64,000 nt of DNA from Bufo bufo. Lineage: Eukaryota > Chordata > Amphibia > Anura > Bufonidae. Made by a program: the position numbers and the translations under genes. This document shows, one piece after another, positions 54,908-64,000 of this stretch. The notes under the pieces were generated by a model. It worked only from the letters and a program-made list of their open reading frames with translations, was not told the origin of the DNA and searched no databases. The DNA is taken from assembly GCF_905171765.1 (NCBI RefSeq), contig NC_053390.1, positions 510,677,565 to 510,741,564 of the forward strand, written 5' to 3'. The first letter of the stretch is position 1. Every line of letters starts with the position of its first letter.

Positions 54908-56128
54908 CACTCACCTAAAGAATTATTAGGAACACCTGTTCTATTTCTCATTAATGCAATTATCTAGTCAACCAATCACATGGCAGTTGCTTCAATGCAT
55001 TTAGGGGGGTGGTCCTGGTCAAGACAATCTTCTGAACTCCAAACTGAATGTCAGAATGGGAAAGAAAGGTGATTTAAGCAATTTTGAGCGTGGCATGGTT
55101 GTTGGTGCCAGACGGGCCGGTCTGAGTATTTTACAATCTGCTCAGTTACTGGGATTTTCACGCACAACCATTTCTAGGGTTTACAAAGAATGGTGTGAAA
55201 AGGGAAAAACATCCAGTATGCGGCAGTCCTGTGGGCGAAAATGCCTTGTGGATGCTAGAGGTCAGAGGAGAATGGGCCGACAGATTCAAGCTGATAGAAG
55301 AGCAACGTTGACTGAAATAACCACTCGTTACAACCGAGGTATGCAGCAAAGCATTTGTGAAGCCACAACACGCACAACCTTGAGGCGGATGGGCTACAAC
55401 AGCAGAAGACCCCACCGGGTACCACTCATCTCCACTACAAATAGGAAAAAGAGGCTACAATTTGCACAAGCTCACCAAAATTGGACTGTTGAAGACTGGA
55501 AAAATGTTGCCTGGTCTGATGAGTCTCGATTTCTGTTGAGACATTCAAATGGTAGAGTCCGAATTTGGCGTAAACAGAATGAAAACATGTATCCATCATG
55601 CCTTGTTACCACTGTGCAGGCTGGTGGTGTTGGTGTAATGGTGTGGGGGATGTTTTCTGGGCACACTTTAGGTCCCTTAGTGCCAATTGGGCATCGTTAA
55701 AATGCCACGGGCTACCTGAGCATTGTTTCTGACCATGTCCATCCCTTCATGACCACCATGTACCCATCCTCTGATGGCTACTTCCAGCAGGATAATGCAC
55801 CATGTCACAAAGCTCAAATCATTTCAAATTGGTTTCTTGAACATGACAATGAGTTCACTGTACTAAAATGGCCCCCACAGTCACCAGATCTCAACCCAAT
55901 AGAGCATCTTTGGGATGTAGTGGAATGGGAGCTTCGTGCCCTGGATGTGCATCCCTCAAATCTCCATCAACTGCAAGATGCTATCCTATCAATATGGGCC
56001 AACATTTCTAAAGAATGCTATCAGCACCTTGTGGAATCAATGCCACGTAGAATTAAGGCAGTTCTGAAGGCAAAAGGGGGTCCAACACCGTATTAGTATG
56101 GTGTTCCTAATAATTCTTTAGGTGAGTG
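54908..56128 (+). mobile_element. Full-length Tc1/mariner element (copy D)
   Basis: A 1221-bp element with terminal inverted repeats CACTCACCTAAAGAATTATT...(inverse), flanked by TA on both sides. It carries a single transposase gene. It sits exactly between PLE-1 and PLE-2. Confidence 0.95.
55056..56096 (+). pseudogene. Tc1/mariner transposase with one in-frame stop (DD36E spacing)
   Basis: 346 codons in one frame, interrupted only by TAA at 55698-55700 (codon 215). The N-terminal helix-turn-helix includes LSILQSAQLLGFSRTTISRV (residues about 23-42). The catalytic triad is visible: Asp155 in AWSDESRF, Asp246 in QQDNAPCHKA, Glu283 in SPDLNPIEHLWD. The second Asp and the Glu are 36 residues apart, not the 34 of classic Tc1; this spacing defines, as I recall, the Incomer group. 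It ends KAKGGPTPY. Apart from the stop, no lesion is seen. Confidence 0.93.
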
Positions 56129-56130
56129 TA

Positions 56131-56799
56131 TATATTAGATACAAGGACAACATCAAGTCCTGGTGGGAAATTAAATCAATTGAGAGCTACTTGGAACATA
56201 AAATAGTTCCCAGGGGCCTTCGCCAGCAGGTCAAACCGGCTGATCATATCATATCAGTAGATCTGATTGTCAAATGGAAGGAGGAATTGACTCGGAGCTC
56301 GCTTAATTTAATGAACATCCTCTTGGAGGAAGAGAAATCATTATTTGAGCGTACCTCCATAAAATTGCAGGAGCAAATTGAATTAGCCCTTAAACTGAAA
56401 GAGGACCCTGACTTCGGTAGACGCGAGTCATCTCTACAAACCCTAGTGGAGAGATTCCAAAATCTACCGAAGGACAGGAAACACAGACAGTTTGTCCGTG
56501 ACCTTACTGAGTTTAGGGAAAATAGGGCATATAAACAACCCATCTCTAACAACCTCCCTATAGTCTCTGAAATTTCCTCCTCTGACATTGAGTCATCAGA
56601 CACTGAACCCCAATACCGTACCTACGGTAGAGTAAAATCGTTAGGTACAAGGAGACGCGGTAAGAGATGGCCACGTGGAGGGGGCGGGGGACGATGGGGC
56701 ACTGCGAGGGTCTCAATACTCTGCCGTGCCCCCCGTCTCTATCTCAATCTCCCTCTTCCAGTTTGCCATCTCTTTCTCAGTCTGTACCCTCTTTTTTAG
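56131..56799 (+). pseudogene. Penelope-like element PLE-2: N-terminal domain
   Basis: The frame begins within the gene right after the Tc1 (YKDNIKSWWEIKSIESYLEH) and covers a helical, charged region to about residue 135. A Ser/Asp-rich linker and an Arg/Gly-rich patch (RRRGKRWPRGGGGGRWG, nucleic-acid binding) follow. The true start is missing. Frame changes near 56700-56800 lead into the next block. Confidence 0.85.
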
Positions 56800-58402
56800 A
56801 GAAGGCCCAGGCTCCCTATCAGTTGTGGGAATGGGGACGAGTAGACAAAATGTAACGGATGGTCTTCAAATTATTAACCTTACCTCCCGTAAATTGAATA
56901 CGGTTGAAATTGAGGTACTGAGAAAGGGTTTGTCATTTGTACCAACCACGAACTTCTGCCTCTTTAGTTGGACCAAGGACCTACATCTATTTGGTAGGCG
57001 TCTAAAGTGGCGGAAGTTCTTTAAACAATCCAACAAACAAACCTGTGACAGTCTGGGACTTGACGTCTCCGATTACGCTGACTTTCAGATATTGATGGAT
57101 CTTGAGGAAGAGGGTAGATGAAACCCAGGACAGGGTCCGTATACGGATCTTAAACAAAAGAGCAAAAGGATGCCGTCTCCTTTTAACTATGAATGCATAA
57201 ACATCTTTCTTCAGATGGTAATAACAGATTTGGAGAAACTTGAGCATATGCGGCCCGCAAAATATAATCTATCACGGGTGGAGATGTCGGCACTACAGTC
57301 ACTGGAACAGGACAAATCAATTATTATAAAGCCCTCCGATAAGGGAGGAAACTCGGTGATCCTGGACCAGTCACTGTATGTACAGATGTGCATGGACCTG
57401 CTCGAAGACAGGGGGGGATATGGAATTCTATCCTCTAACCCTATCATCCATTTTAAAGCTGAATTGAAAAACATATTAGATGAGGGCATCCGCAAAAAGG
57501 TAATATCACCTGCGGAATATGACTTTCTCCTACCGATGTTTCCTTGTACCGCTACCTTTTATGGACTTCCGAAAGTCCATAAGGGGACTAGTCCATTAAA
57601 GGGTAGATCAATTATCTCAGGGGTGGATTCCCTTATTCAAAATAGTGGCATCTATATTGATCGTGTCCTAAGTCAGTTCATCGAGTCCCTACCTGCATAT
57701 ACTAGGGACACGATGGACTTTCTTAATAAGATCGACACTATCAATTTGGACCCCGGGTGTCTCCTTGCCAGCATCGACGTGGAGTCCCTTTATAGTTCAA
57801 TACCTCATGACAAAGGGCTCCATGCGGTCGAGTATTTCCTAAAGACCAGGGGGATATATTGCAGGGAACATAGTGATTTTGTCCTTAGGCTCCTTGAATT
57901 CTTACTGACCCATAACAATTTTTTATTTAATGGGCGGTTCTTCCACCAGCTCAGGGGGACGGCAATGGGGAGTCCCTGTGCCCCCTCGTATGCCAACCTC
58001 TTCCTGGGCTGGTGGGAGGACACCCATATCTTTCCAGACCAGAACATGTGCTGGACAGGCAAAATCTTGGTCTGGACACGGTATATTGACGACGTGTTTC
58101 TGGTCTGGAGAGGTGGGTCGGACGAATTCGATAGGTTTATTATTTAGCTCAATGTGAACAAAATTGGTCTTCGATTTACAACAGAGATTGACCCGAAGAC
58201 AATTGCTTTCCTGGATGTACGTGTCACGATTAGTGGCGACAGACTAATGGCCAACATGTTTAGAAAGACGACCGTTACCAATTCCCTCCTGCACTGGGAT
58301 AGCCACCACCCGGTCACCCTCAAACGGGACAATATCTCCGTACACGAAGGAATTGCTCGGACAATCAAGCCTTCTTTAACGAAGCAAAGAAATTACAAAT
58401 AA
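56800..58402 (+). pseudogene. Penelope-like element PLE-2: reverse transcriptase
   Basis: Pre-RT block INLTSRKLNTVEIEVLRKGL (about 56875), then RT motifs in order: IIIKPSDKGGNSVI, FYGLPKVHKG, IDVESLYSSIPH (first Asp), GTAMGSPCAPSYANLF, and RYIDDVFLVW (catalytic YIDD, about 58080-58110), and then FLDVRV. Stops interrupt at 57119-57121 (TGA) and 58145-58147 (TAG), and a 1-base frame change occurs near 58365. The order is standard for Penelope-like elements, whose RT is related to telomerase. Inactive as it stands. Confidence 0.92.
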
Positions 58403-59181
58403 GATTCAGAGAGAGGGGCTACCCGCAGAAACATCTGAATCAAGCCTTTAAACATGCAGCAGTCCAGGATCGCACTAGGCTATTGGTCCCGAAACCGAGA
58501 GACCTAGATAAGACACAACCACCCCGCATTATCTCTACTTATGACTCAGCTAACCAAGATGTCATGAAGGTGCTCAATAGATATTGGCCCATATTACGAA
58601 TGGACCAAGATCTATCCAGCATCCTGACGGAGAAACCATGTGTCAGCTACAGGCGAGGCAAAAGTCTCAAGGACCGTCTGGTCCATAGCCACTACGCTCC
58701 CCCTACTAGGGAGGGTACCTGGCTGGACCGCAAACCGTTAGGTATGTTCAAATGCGGGGCGTGCAAGGCATGTAAATATATATCCACCGCCAAAACAATA
58801 ACGTGCACAGCCACCGGACAGGTATTTGACATCAGGGACTTCTGCAGTTGTCGCAGTAAAGGGGCCATATATATCTGTCAATGTCCCTGTCCTAAGGACT
58901 ACATAGGGAAGACGATAAGAGAGCTACGTAGGAGAATTTGTGAGCATGTTAACGATGTTATTAACAAAAAGGCCACTCCAGTAGCCTCACATATCAATGA
59001 AGTGCATGGGGGGGATCCTCTATGCCTTGAATTCTCTGTGTTGGAGTTGGTACCGCCTTCACCTAGAGGTGGGAACTGGGACAACAAAATATTGCAGAAG
59101 GAGTGTGTTTGGATCCATAGATTTAGATCTCCGGCGCCTTCGGGCATTAATGAAAGGCTGACGTTTACCTGTTTCCTATAA
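58403..59181 (+). pseudogene. Penelope-like element PLE-2: linker and GIY-YIG endonuclease
   Basis: The frame continues from the thumb (RERGYPQKHLNQAFKHA) into a Cys motif FKCGACKACKYIS (zinc-finger-like, about 58750) and then the GIY-YIG nuclease. That contains GAIYICQCPCPKDYIGKTIR with the paired Tyr residues, RRRICEH (Arg) and the C-terminal KECVWIHRF. The frame 58483-59181 is open to its stop. The GIY-YIG domain nicks the target for priming. It is on the same strand as the RT and follows it after a frame change. Confidence 0.92.
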
Positions 59182-59760
59182 GATGTGGCCTCGTCCGTGA
59201 TATCCCTACCCCCTTCCCATAAGCCGAGCATCATATGATTTAACACAGTGTACTGAAAATTAGACCACATGCGTAAAGCATGAAATATTATGTTATATCA
59301 ATTTAGACATTAGTGACTCATTATCAGGTCATTGTCTTGAGATAACCACGAACTGTGTATCGGGATCAAATGTGAAATATGCCGCAGTGTATTTGAGAAT
59401 TTTTATTATGGTGTACCACACATGTATCCATATAATTGCTGTCATAGTATAAGAATGGTGCCTCATGATTATTGTGTTTACCCTCCCCCCAACATTATGG
59501 TCTCTTCACTCCACCCCTCTATACACCCCAATAAATTCCTTTTTTGTTTTGGGTATGACAAGGGTGATATGAACAGATATGCCCATGAAAGGTGCGCCTT
59601 CATTTACATTGAAGAGAAATGAGGGCAAGCACTGCAGTTCACTATACAAACATGGGCATACTAAAATCTATTATAGCCTTATATAAAATCTCCTTGTTCA
59701 GGTAGGGCTTAGCTGGATCGATATAGTCACCATATCGAAATTAGGGACTAGAATACCCTG
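59182..59760 (+). other. PLE-2 3' untranslated region
   Basis: A/T-rich, no gene. It leads into the terminal repeat with palindromic sites. Confidence 0.55.
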
Positions 59761-59942
59761 TGGAGCGCAACTGCGTTTCACAGGATTACATATTCAGGAA
59801 CTGGAGGGAGGCTTAAAGACCGGAAGTCGCTCCTTGGAACGCATGTGCGTTCCAGAGACCGGAAGGGCGGCGCAGCACTGATTGTGCAGCTCTGCTTCTA
59901 ATAATCGGAGCATCCGCTTGTTGGAACGCATATGCGTTCCAA
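59761..59942. promoter_or_regulatory. Array of three palindromic sites, GGAACGCANNTGCGTTCC
   Basis: Sites at 59761-59780 (TGGAGCGCAACTGCGTTTCA), 59835-59854 (TGGAACGCATGTGCGTTCCA) and 59921-59942 (a perfect 22-bp palindrome with half-site TTGGAACGCAT). Spacing between starts is 74 and about 87 bp. They resemble binding sites for a dimeric regulator, and lie about 670 bp upstream of the ribozyme. Confidence 0.6.
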
Positions 59943-60612
59943 CATCAGGAAGTGGGGCCATACCGGAAGCTATGTGAACCACCAATGGCGCTAAGTGGCA
60001 GCACTTTAAATACAGCTGCAGCATTAGTCTTGAAATCGCCTACCAGGGGAAATGAGAACAGAGGGAAGGACTCCACCATGTAAGTTTAATGTACCTTGGT
60101 CACTTCAACCAGAGGTCTTTGATTCTTCAGTATTTATCCAGTGTTAGCATCATTGGTGATTAAAATTTTTGATTTTAGTGTGGGTCTTACCATGAGTCTA
60201 TGACAGGGGGATAACAGAAACAATATCCTGCTGGGATCTTCCCTATCACCTGAACTGTGAGTCCGCACTGACCGATGATTTTATCTGTATCTGGGTGCTA
60301 AACACCAAACTGACCTTGGTATATGATTATTTTCTGCCCCATATAGGATGCGGACAATACCATCTGCCCTTGAAGGAGTCTGATGCAGGCATGAGTATCA
60401 AAATATGCATATAACTGGCCTGTAATTATGATATCAAGTATATCTATTGGCTTGATCACATCCCCCTGTATCAATTAAATGTAGAATGACTATCTCATCT
60501 GTGCGACCTGGCTTTATGCCGGCATCTATCTTGTAGCACTTTCTTCATGTGACCTGGTTTTATGCCAGCATTCATCTAGTTGCATTTATGTTTGTATAGA
60601 CCAACAGTTTTA

Positions 60613-60677
60613 TTACACCTCCTGATGATCCCATAGCACTGTCTAGGGGGAAACGCGTCGAGGTAGCTAAGGTGTAT
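60613..60677 (+). ncRNA. Hammerhead ribozyme in PLE-2 terminal repeat
   Basis: Core CUGAUGA (60622-60628), stem II UCCC/GGGG (4 pairs), GAAA (60650-60653), minimal stem III C-GC-G and GUC (60657-60659) at the cleavage position. Stem I has CCUC/GAGG next to the core and UUACAC/GUGUA further out across an asymmetric internal loop, as expected for type I hammerheads with loop-loop contacts. Confidence 0.85.
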
Positions 60678-61104
60678 GACTATAACGTCAACCCTGACCA
60701 ATCGTATGTTTTGTATATGTCTGTACTATATGTGTTGTTTTTTTCTTATTACATCCAGCTGATCTATATATACGACAATTCATTATCCTCACCTCATACC
60801 TGGGGCAATCTAGAACCATCCCTGCTGTACCCCCATAGGGACTTGTAAGGGGTAGTAGTCTAGGTACGTGGACAGGGGGTCTCCACCATTAGGAGCCCTC
60901 CCTGGGCTGAGGTTATAGGATAGGTGTAGATATAGGGACAATCATTCCCGTACCAAAGGTGATCAATCTATGCTGGATGTGATTATCGGTCACATTATTT
61001 CTGTTTGTATATTATTGATGTTATATATAGTGAACCCAATTGGGATCCTTTTAAGGTATACCATTAAAATTGTCATTTTAGTTTTTTTTTCTTTGTGCTG
61101 GAAT

Positions 61105-62090
61105 TGCTGAATTCAATATTGGTGCACCAAATGGCGGTATTTCAAATGCCTGAATCAAACCCCTGTATGTAGAGGGTGTATCTCACATGGTTTGAATCAG
61201 TGTAGGCCTGAATTAAAGATTTCTTTGCCCAAAATGGCTGTATTTCAAATGCCTGAATCAAACCTCTGTATGTAGAGGGTGTATCTCACACGGTCTGAAC
61301 CAGTGTAGGCCTGAATTAAATATTTCTTTGCACAAAATGGCTTCATTTCAAATGCCTGAATCAAACCCCGGTATGTACAGGTATCTCACATGGTCTAAAC
61401 CAGTGTAGGCCTGAATTAAATATTTCTTTGCCCAAAATGGCTGTATTTCAAATGGCTGTATTTCAAATGCCTGAATCAAACCCCTGTATGTAGAGGGTGT
61501 ATCTCACATGGCCTGAACCATTGTAGGCCTGAATTAAAGATTTATTTGCACAAAATGGCTGTATTTCAAATACCTGAATCAAACCCCTGTATGTAGAGGG
61601 TGTATCTCAAACGGCCTGAACCAGTGTAGGCCTGAATTAAAGATTTCTTTGCACAAAATGGCTGTATTTCAAATGGCTGTATTTCAAATGCCTGAATCAA
61701 ACCCCTGTATGTAGAGGGTGTATCTCACACAGCCTGAACCAGTGTAGGCCTGAATTTAATATTGGTGCACCAAATGGCAGTATTTCAAATGCCTGAATCA
61801 AACCCCTGTATGTAGAGGGTGTATCTCACACGGCTTGAATCAGTGTAGGCCTGAATTAAAGATTTATTTGCCCAAAATGGCTGGATTTTAAATGCCTGAA
61901 TCAAACCCCTGTATGTAGAAGGGGTATCTCACAGGGCCTGAACCAGTATAGGCCTGAATTAAATATTTCTTTGCCCAAAATGGCTGTATTTCAAATGGCT
62001 GTATTTCAAATGCCTGAATCAAACCCATGTATGTAAAGGGTGTATCTCACAGGGCCTGAACCAGTATAGGCATTAATTAAATATTTCTTT
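61105..62090 (-). repeat. 102-bp satellite, inverted orientation, cut by gap
   Basis: About nine units with AATGCCTGAATCAAACCCCT and GTATGTAGAGGGTGTATCTC, the reverse complement of the array at 10550-10941. Some units carry an extra 16-bp GGCTGTATTTCAAATG duplication. It ends at the 200-N gap. Confidence 0.92.
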
Positions 62091-62290
62091 NNNNNNNNNN
62101 NNNNNNNNNNNNNNNNNNNNNNNNNNNNNNNNNNNNNNNNNNNNNNNNNNNNNNNNNNNNNNNNNNNNNNNNNNNNNNNNNNNNNNNNNNNNNNNNNNNN
62201 NNNNNNNNNNNNNNNNNNNNNNNNNNNNNNNNNNNNNNNNNNNNNNNNNNNNNNNNNNNNNNNNNNNNNNNNNNNNNNNNNNNNNNNNNN
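62091..62290. other. Assembly gap, 200 N
   Basis: Exactly 200 N, the same size as the first gap, again at the edge of the 102-bp satellite. Confidence 0.99.
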
Positions 62291-62304
62291 GAGGGCCTGC
62301 TGCC

Positions 62305-62503
62305 GCTTTGTTGACTCTAGATAACCCGGGGCCAATCCCACGTCCCCGTGACGGCGAAATTCCATTTGGATCAACTTTCGATGTTATTTTCAGCGTAAAC
62401 CACAGTGACCATGGGTAACGGAGAATCAGGGTTTGATTCCAGAGAGGGAGCCTGAGAAACAGCTACGGCTACCAAGCAAGGCAGCATGCATGCAAATTAA
62501 TTA
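62305..62503 (+). pseudogene. 18S rRNA pseudogene, 5' block
   Basis: The sequence follows the 5' domain of eukaryotic 18S rRNA: GACTCTAGATAAC, ATCAACTTTCGATG, ACGGAGAATCAGGGTTTGAT, GAGAGGGAGCCTGAGAAAC, and AAGGCAGCATGCATGCAAAT (GGCAGCAGGCGCGCAAAT in functional genes). Many C-to-T and G-to-A changes are seen, as in a decayed methylated copy. It ends abruptly in A/T-rich sequence and then 43-bp satellite. Confidence 0.88.
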
Positions 62504-62509
62504 TGTATA

Positions 62510-62765
62510 ATTTGGTGAGGGCCTGCAGATGAGCTGACCCTGTAAAAGATTGTAGGTGAGGACCTGCCGGTGAGCTGACCCTCTAAAACATTACAGGTAT
62601 ATGCGAGGGCCTGCAGGTGATCTAACCCTCTAAAAAATTATATGCGGGGTCCTGCTGCTGAGCTGACCCTCTAAAACATTATGGTTGAGGGCCTGCTATT
62701 GAGCTGACCATTTAAAAAATTATGGGAGAGTGCCTGCTGCTTAGCTGACCATTGAAAAAATTTAC
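62510..62765 (-). repeat. 43-bp satellite, array 3, inverted, between 18S blocks
   Basis: About six units of GAGGGCCTGCTGCTGAGCTG plus ACCCTCTAAAACATTATGG, the reverse complement of the arrays at 20030 and 29937. It occupies the place of the missing part of 18S. Confidence 0.88.
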
Positions 62766-62770
62766 AGTGT

Positions 62771-63045
62771 TCAAAGCAGGCCGGGTCGCCTGAATACTTC
62801 AGCTAGGAATAATGGAATAGGACTCTATTTTGTTCTATTTTGTTGGTTTTCTGAACTGGGGCCATGATTAAGAAGGACGGCTGGTGGCATCCATATTGGC
62901 CGCTAGAGGTGAAATTCAGATACCGTCGTAGTTCCGACCATAAACAATGATAAGGGGTGATCCGGCTGCTTTATTCCCATGACCTGCCAAGCTGCTTCCG
63001 GGAAACCAAATTCTTTGTGTTCAGGGGGGAGTATGGTTGCAAAGC
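62771..63045 (+). pseudogene. 18S rRNA pseudogene, central block
   Basis: GTGTTCAAAGCAGGCC, GCTAGGAATAATGGAATAGG, TGGGGCCATGATTAAGA and CCGCTAGAGGTGAAATTC are hallmark 18S sequences. After AAATTC about 100 nt are skipped and the match resumes at AGATACCGTCGTAGTTCCGA, continuing through CTTCCGGGAAACCAAA to GTATGGTTGCAAAGC. It is collinear with the 5' block and on the same strand. Confidence 0.92.
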
Positions 63046-64000
63046 CGACAAAGTACACTGTATGTCACAGAATTTTTTTTGAAGCGCACACGTTACACTG
63101 CAGATGTGGCCCTGGTAAGGTCACTGTCAGAAGTGGACAGCGTCTAGGGAAAAAGTACCCTGTATGTCACAGATACATTTTTGAAGTGCACACGTTACAC
63201 TGCAGATGTGGCCCTGGTGAGGTCACTGTCAGAAGTGGACACGTCTATGGAAAAATGACATAGTATGTCACAGAATTTTTTTTGAAGTGCACACGTTACA
63301 CTGCAGTTGTGGCCCTGGTAAGGTCACTGTCAGAAGCGGACAGCGTCTATGGAAAAATTACATTGTATGTCACAGATAAATTTTTGAAGCGCACACGTTA
63401 CACTGCAGATGTGGCCCTTGTAAGGTCACTGTCAGAAGTAGACATCATCTAAGGAAAAAGTACAGTGGATGTCACTGATATTTTAGGGATGCACACACTT
63501 TAATCAGGAGATGTGGCGCAGCTAATCTCACTGTATACAGCAGACACCGTCTAATGAAAAAGTACACTGGATGTCACAGATATTTTTTGGATGCGCACAA
63601 TTTACACAGGAGATGTGGCACAGATAATTTAACTGTCCGCAGCGGACACCGTCTATTCAAAAAGTACACAGGATGTCACAAATATTTTTTGGATGCGCAC
63701 ACTTTACACTGAAGATGTGGCACAGCTAATCTCACTGTCCACAGCGGACACCATCTATTGAAAAAGTACACTGGATGTCACAGATATTTTTGGGATGCTC
63801 ACACTCTACACTGGAGATGTGGCGCAGCTAATCTCACTGTCCGCAGCGGACACCGTCTATTGAAAAAGTACACTGGATGTCACTGATATTTTAGTGATGT
63901 GTACACTTTACACAGGAGATGTGGCGCAGCTAATCTCACTGTCCGCAGCGGACACTGTCTATTGAAAAAGTACACTGGATGTCACAGATATTTTTTGGAT
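63046..64000 (+). repeat. Second satellite, about 102-bp unit, two subfamilies
   Basis: About nine units share AAAGTACACTGGATGTCACA, CACACTTTACACTG and GCAGCGGACACCGTCTATTG. The first four (63046-63455) form a subfamily with GATGTGGCCCTGGTAAGGTC. The rest (to the window end) have GATGTGGCGCAGCTAATCTC. The first unit is joined directly to the 18S pseudogene. Confidence 0.9.

Larger units (their letters stand above)
59761..61080 (+). mobile_element. Penelope terminal repeat downstream of PLE-2
   Basis: Contains three palindromic sites (59761-59942), a promoter-like region, the hammerhead at 60613-60677, and a distal part with ACGTGGACAGGGGGTCTCC and CTGGGCTGAGGTTATAGG shared with 21310-21456. 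It lies on the same strand as the PLE-2 gene. The end near 61080 is uncertain because satellite follows. Confidence 0.75.

Noticed and set aside
1..64000. A host protein-coding gene
   Set aside because: No frame or exon set shows a recognisable non-transposon domain. The split genes at 43063-47462 are the only candidates and remain unassigned.

Overview
This is vertebrate nuclear DNA, most probably from an anuran amphibian with a large, repeat-laden genome. The call rests on the mix of elements rather than on any host gene: Penelope-like retroelements with hammerhead ribozymes, DD36E Tc1 transposons, ZBED-type hAT transposons, TTAA-flanked repeats, palindromic MITEs and a class I endogenous retrovirus. 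I see no convincing host protein-coding gene. Nearly every open frame is either a broken transposon gene or an accidental frame across a tandem repeat. Two runs of exactly 200 N (10942-11141 and 62091-62290) are scaffold gaps.

Layout. 1-6950: a duplicated A/T-rich segment, a palindromic MITE, and a hAT-like MITE (2716-6618) that hosts an internally deleted LTR retrotransposon, itself carrying a nested solo LTR with a 5-bp TSD, plus a Tc1 relic and a 24-bp tandem repeat. 7430-10941: a 1.68-kb tandem duplication of a transposon leader (ribozyme relic, TATA promoter, 102-bp satellite) ending at gap 1. 11142-17216: endogenous retrovirus copy 1 on the minus strand, cut by the gap. 17373-20412: hAT transposase pseudogene followed by a 43-bp satellite. 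20860-28474: a Penelope terminal repeat with a well-formed hammerhead ribozyme, into which retrovirus copy 2 is inserted; 22400-28474 duplicates 11142-17216 almost base for base. 28475-42800: MITEs, palindromes, a SINE head, tandem-repeat elements, and Penelope and Tc1 fragments. 43063-47462: two related, convergent, two-exon genes of unknown function with matching intron phase. 48279-54902: a Penelope element with inverted terminal repeats whose centre holds two TTAA-flanked elements. 54908-56128: a full-length Tc1 with one premature stop. 56131-61080: a second Penelope element (N-terminal domain, RT, GIY-YIG endonuclease, terminal repeat with ribozyme). 61105-64000: 102-bp satellite, gap 2, two collinear 18S rRNA pseudogene blocks split by the 43-bp satellite, then a second ~102-bp satellite to the window end.

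How the parts relate: this is a graveyard of nested insertions. Ages can be partly ordered: MITE before LTR retrotransposon before solo LTR; Penelope terminal repeat before retrovirus before block duplication; Penelope before Tc1. The most interesting items are the ribozyme-bearing Penelope terminal repeats, the palindromic site array upstream of one ribozyme, the paired convergent split genes, and the 18S rRNA fragments embedded in satellite DNA.
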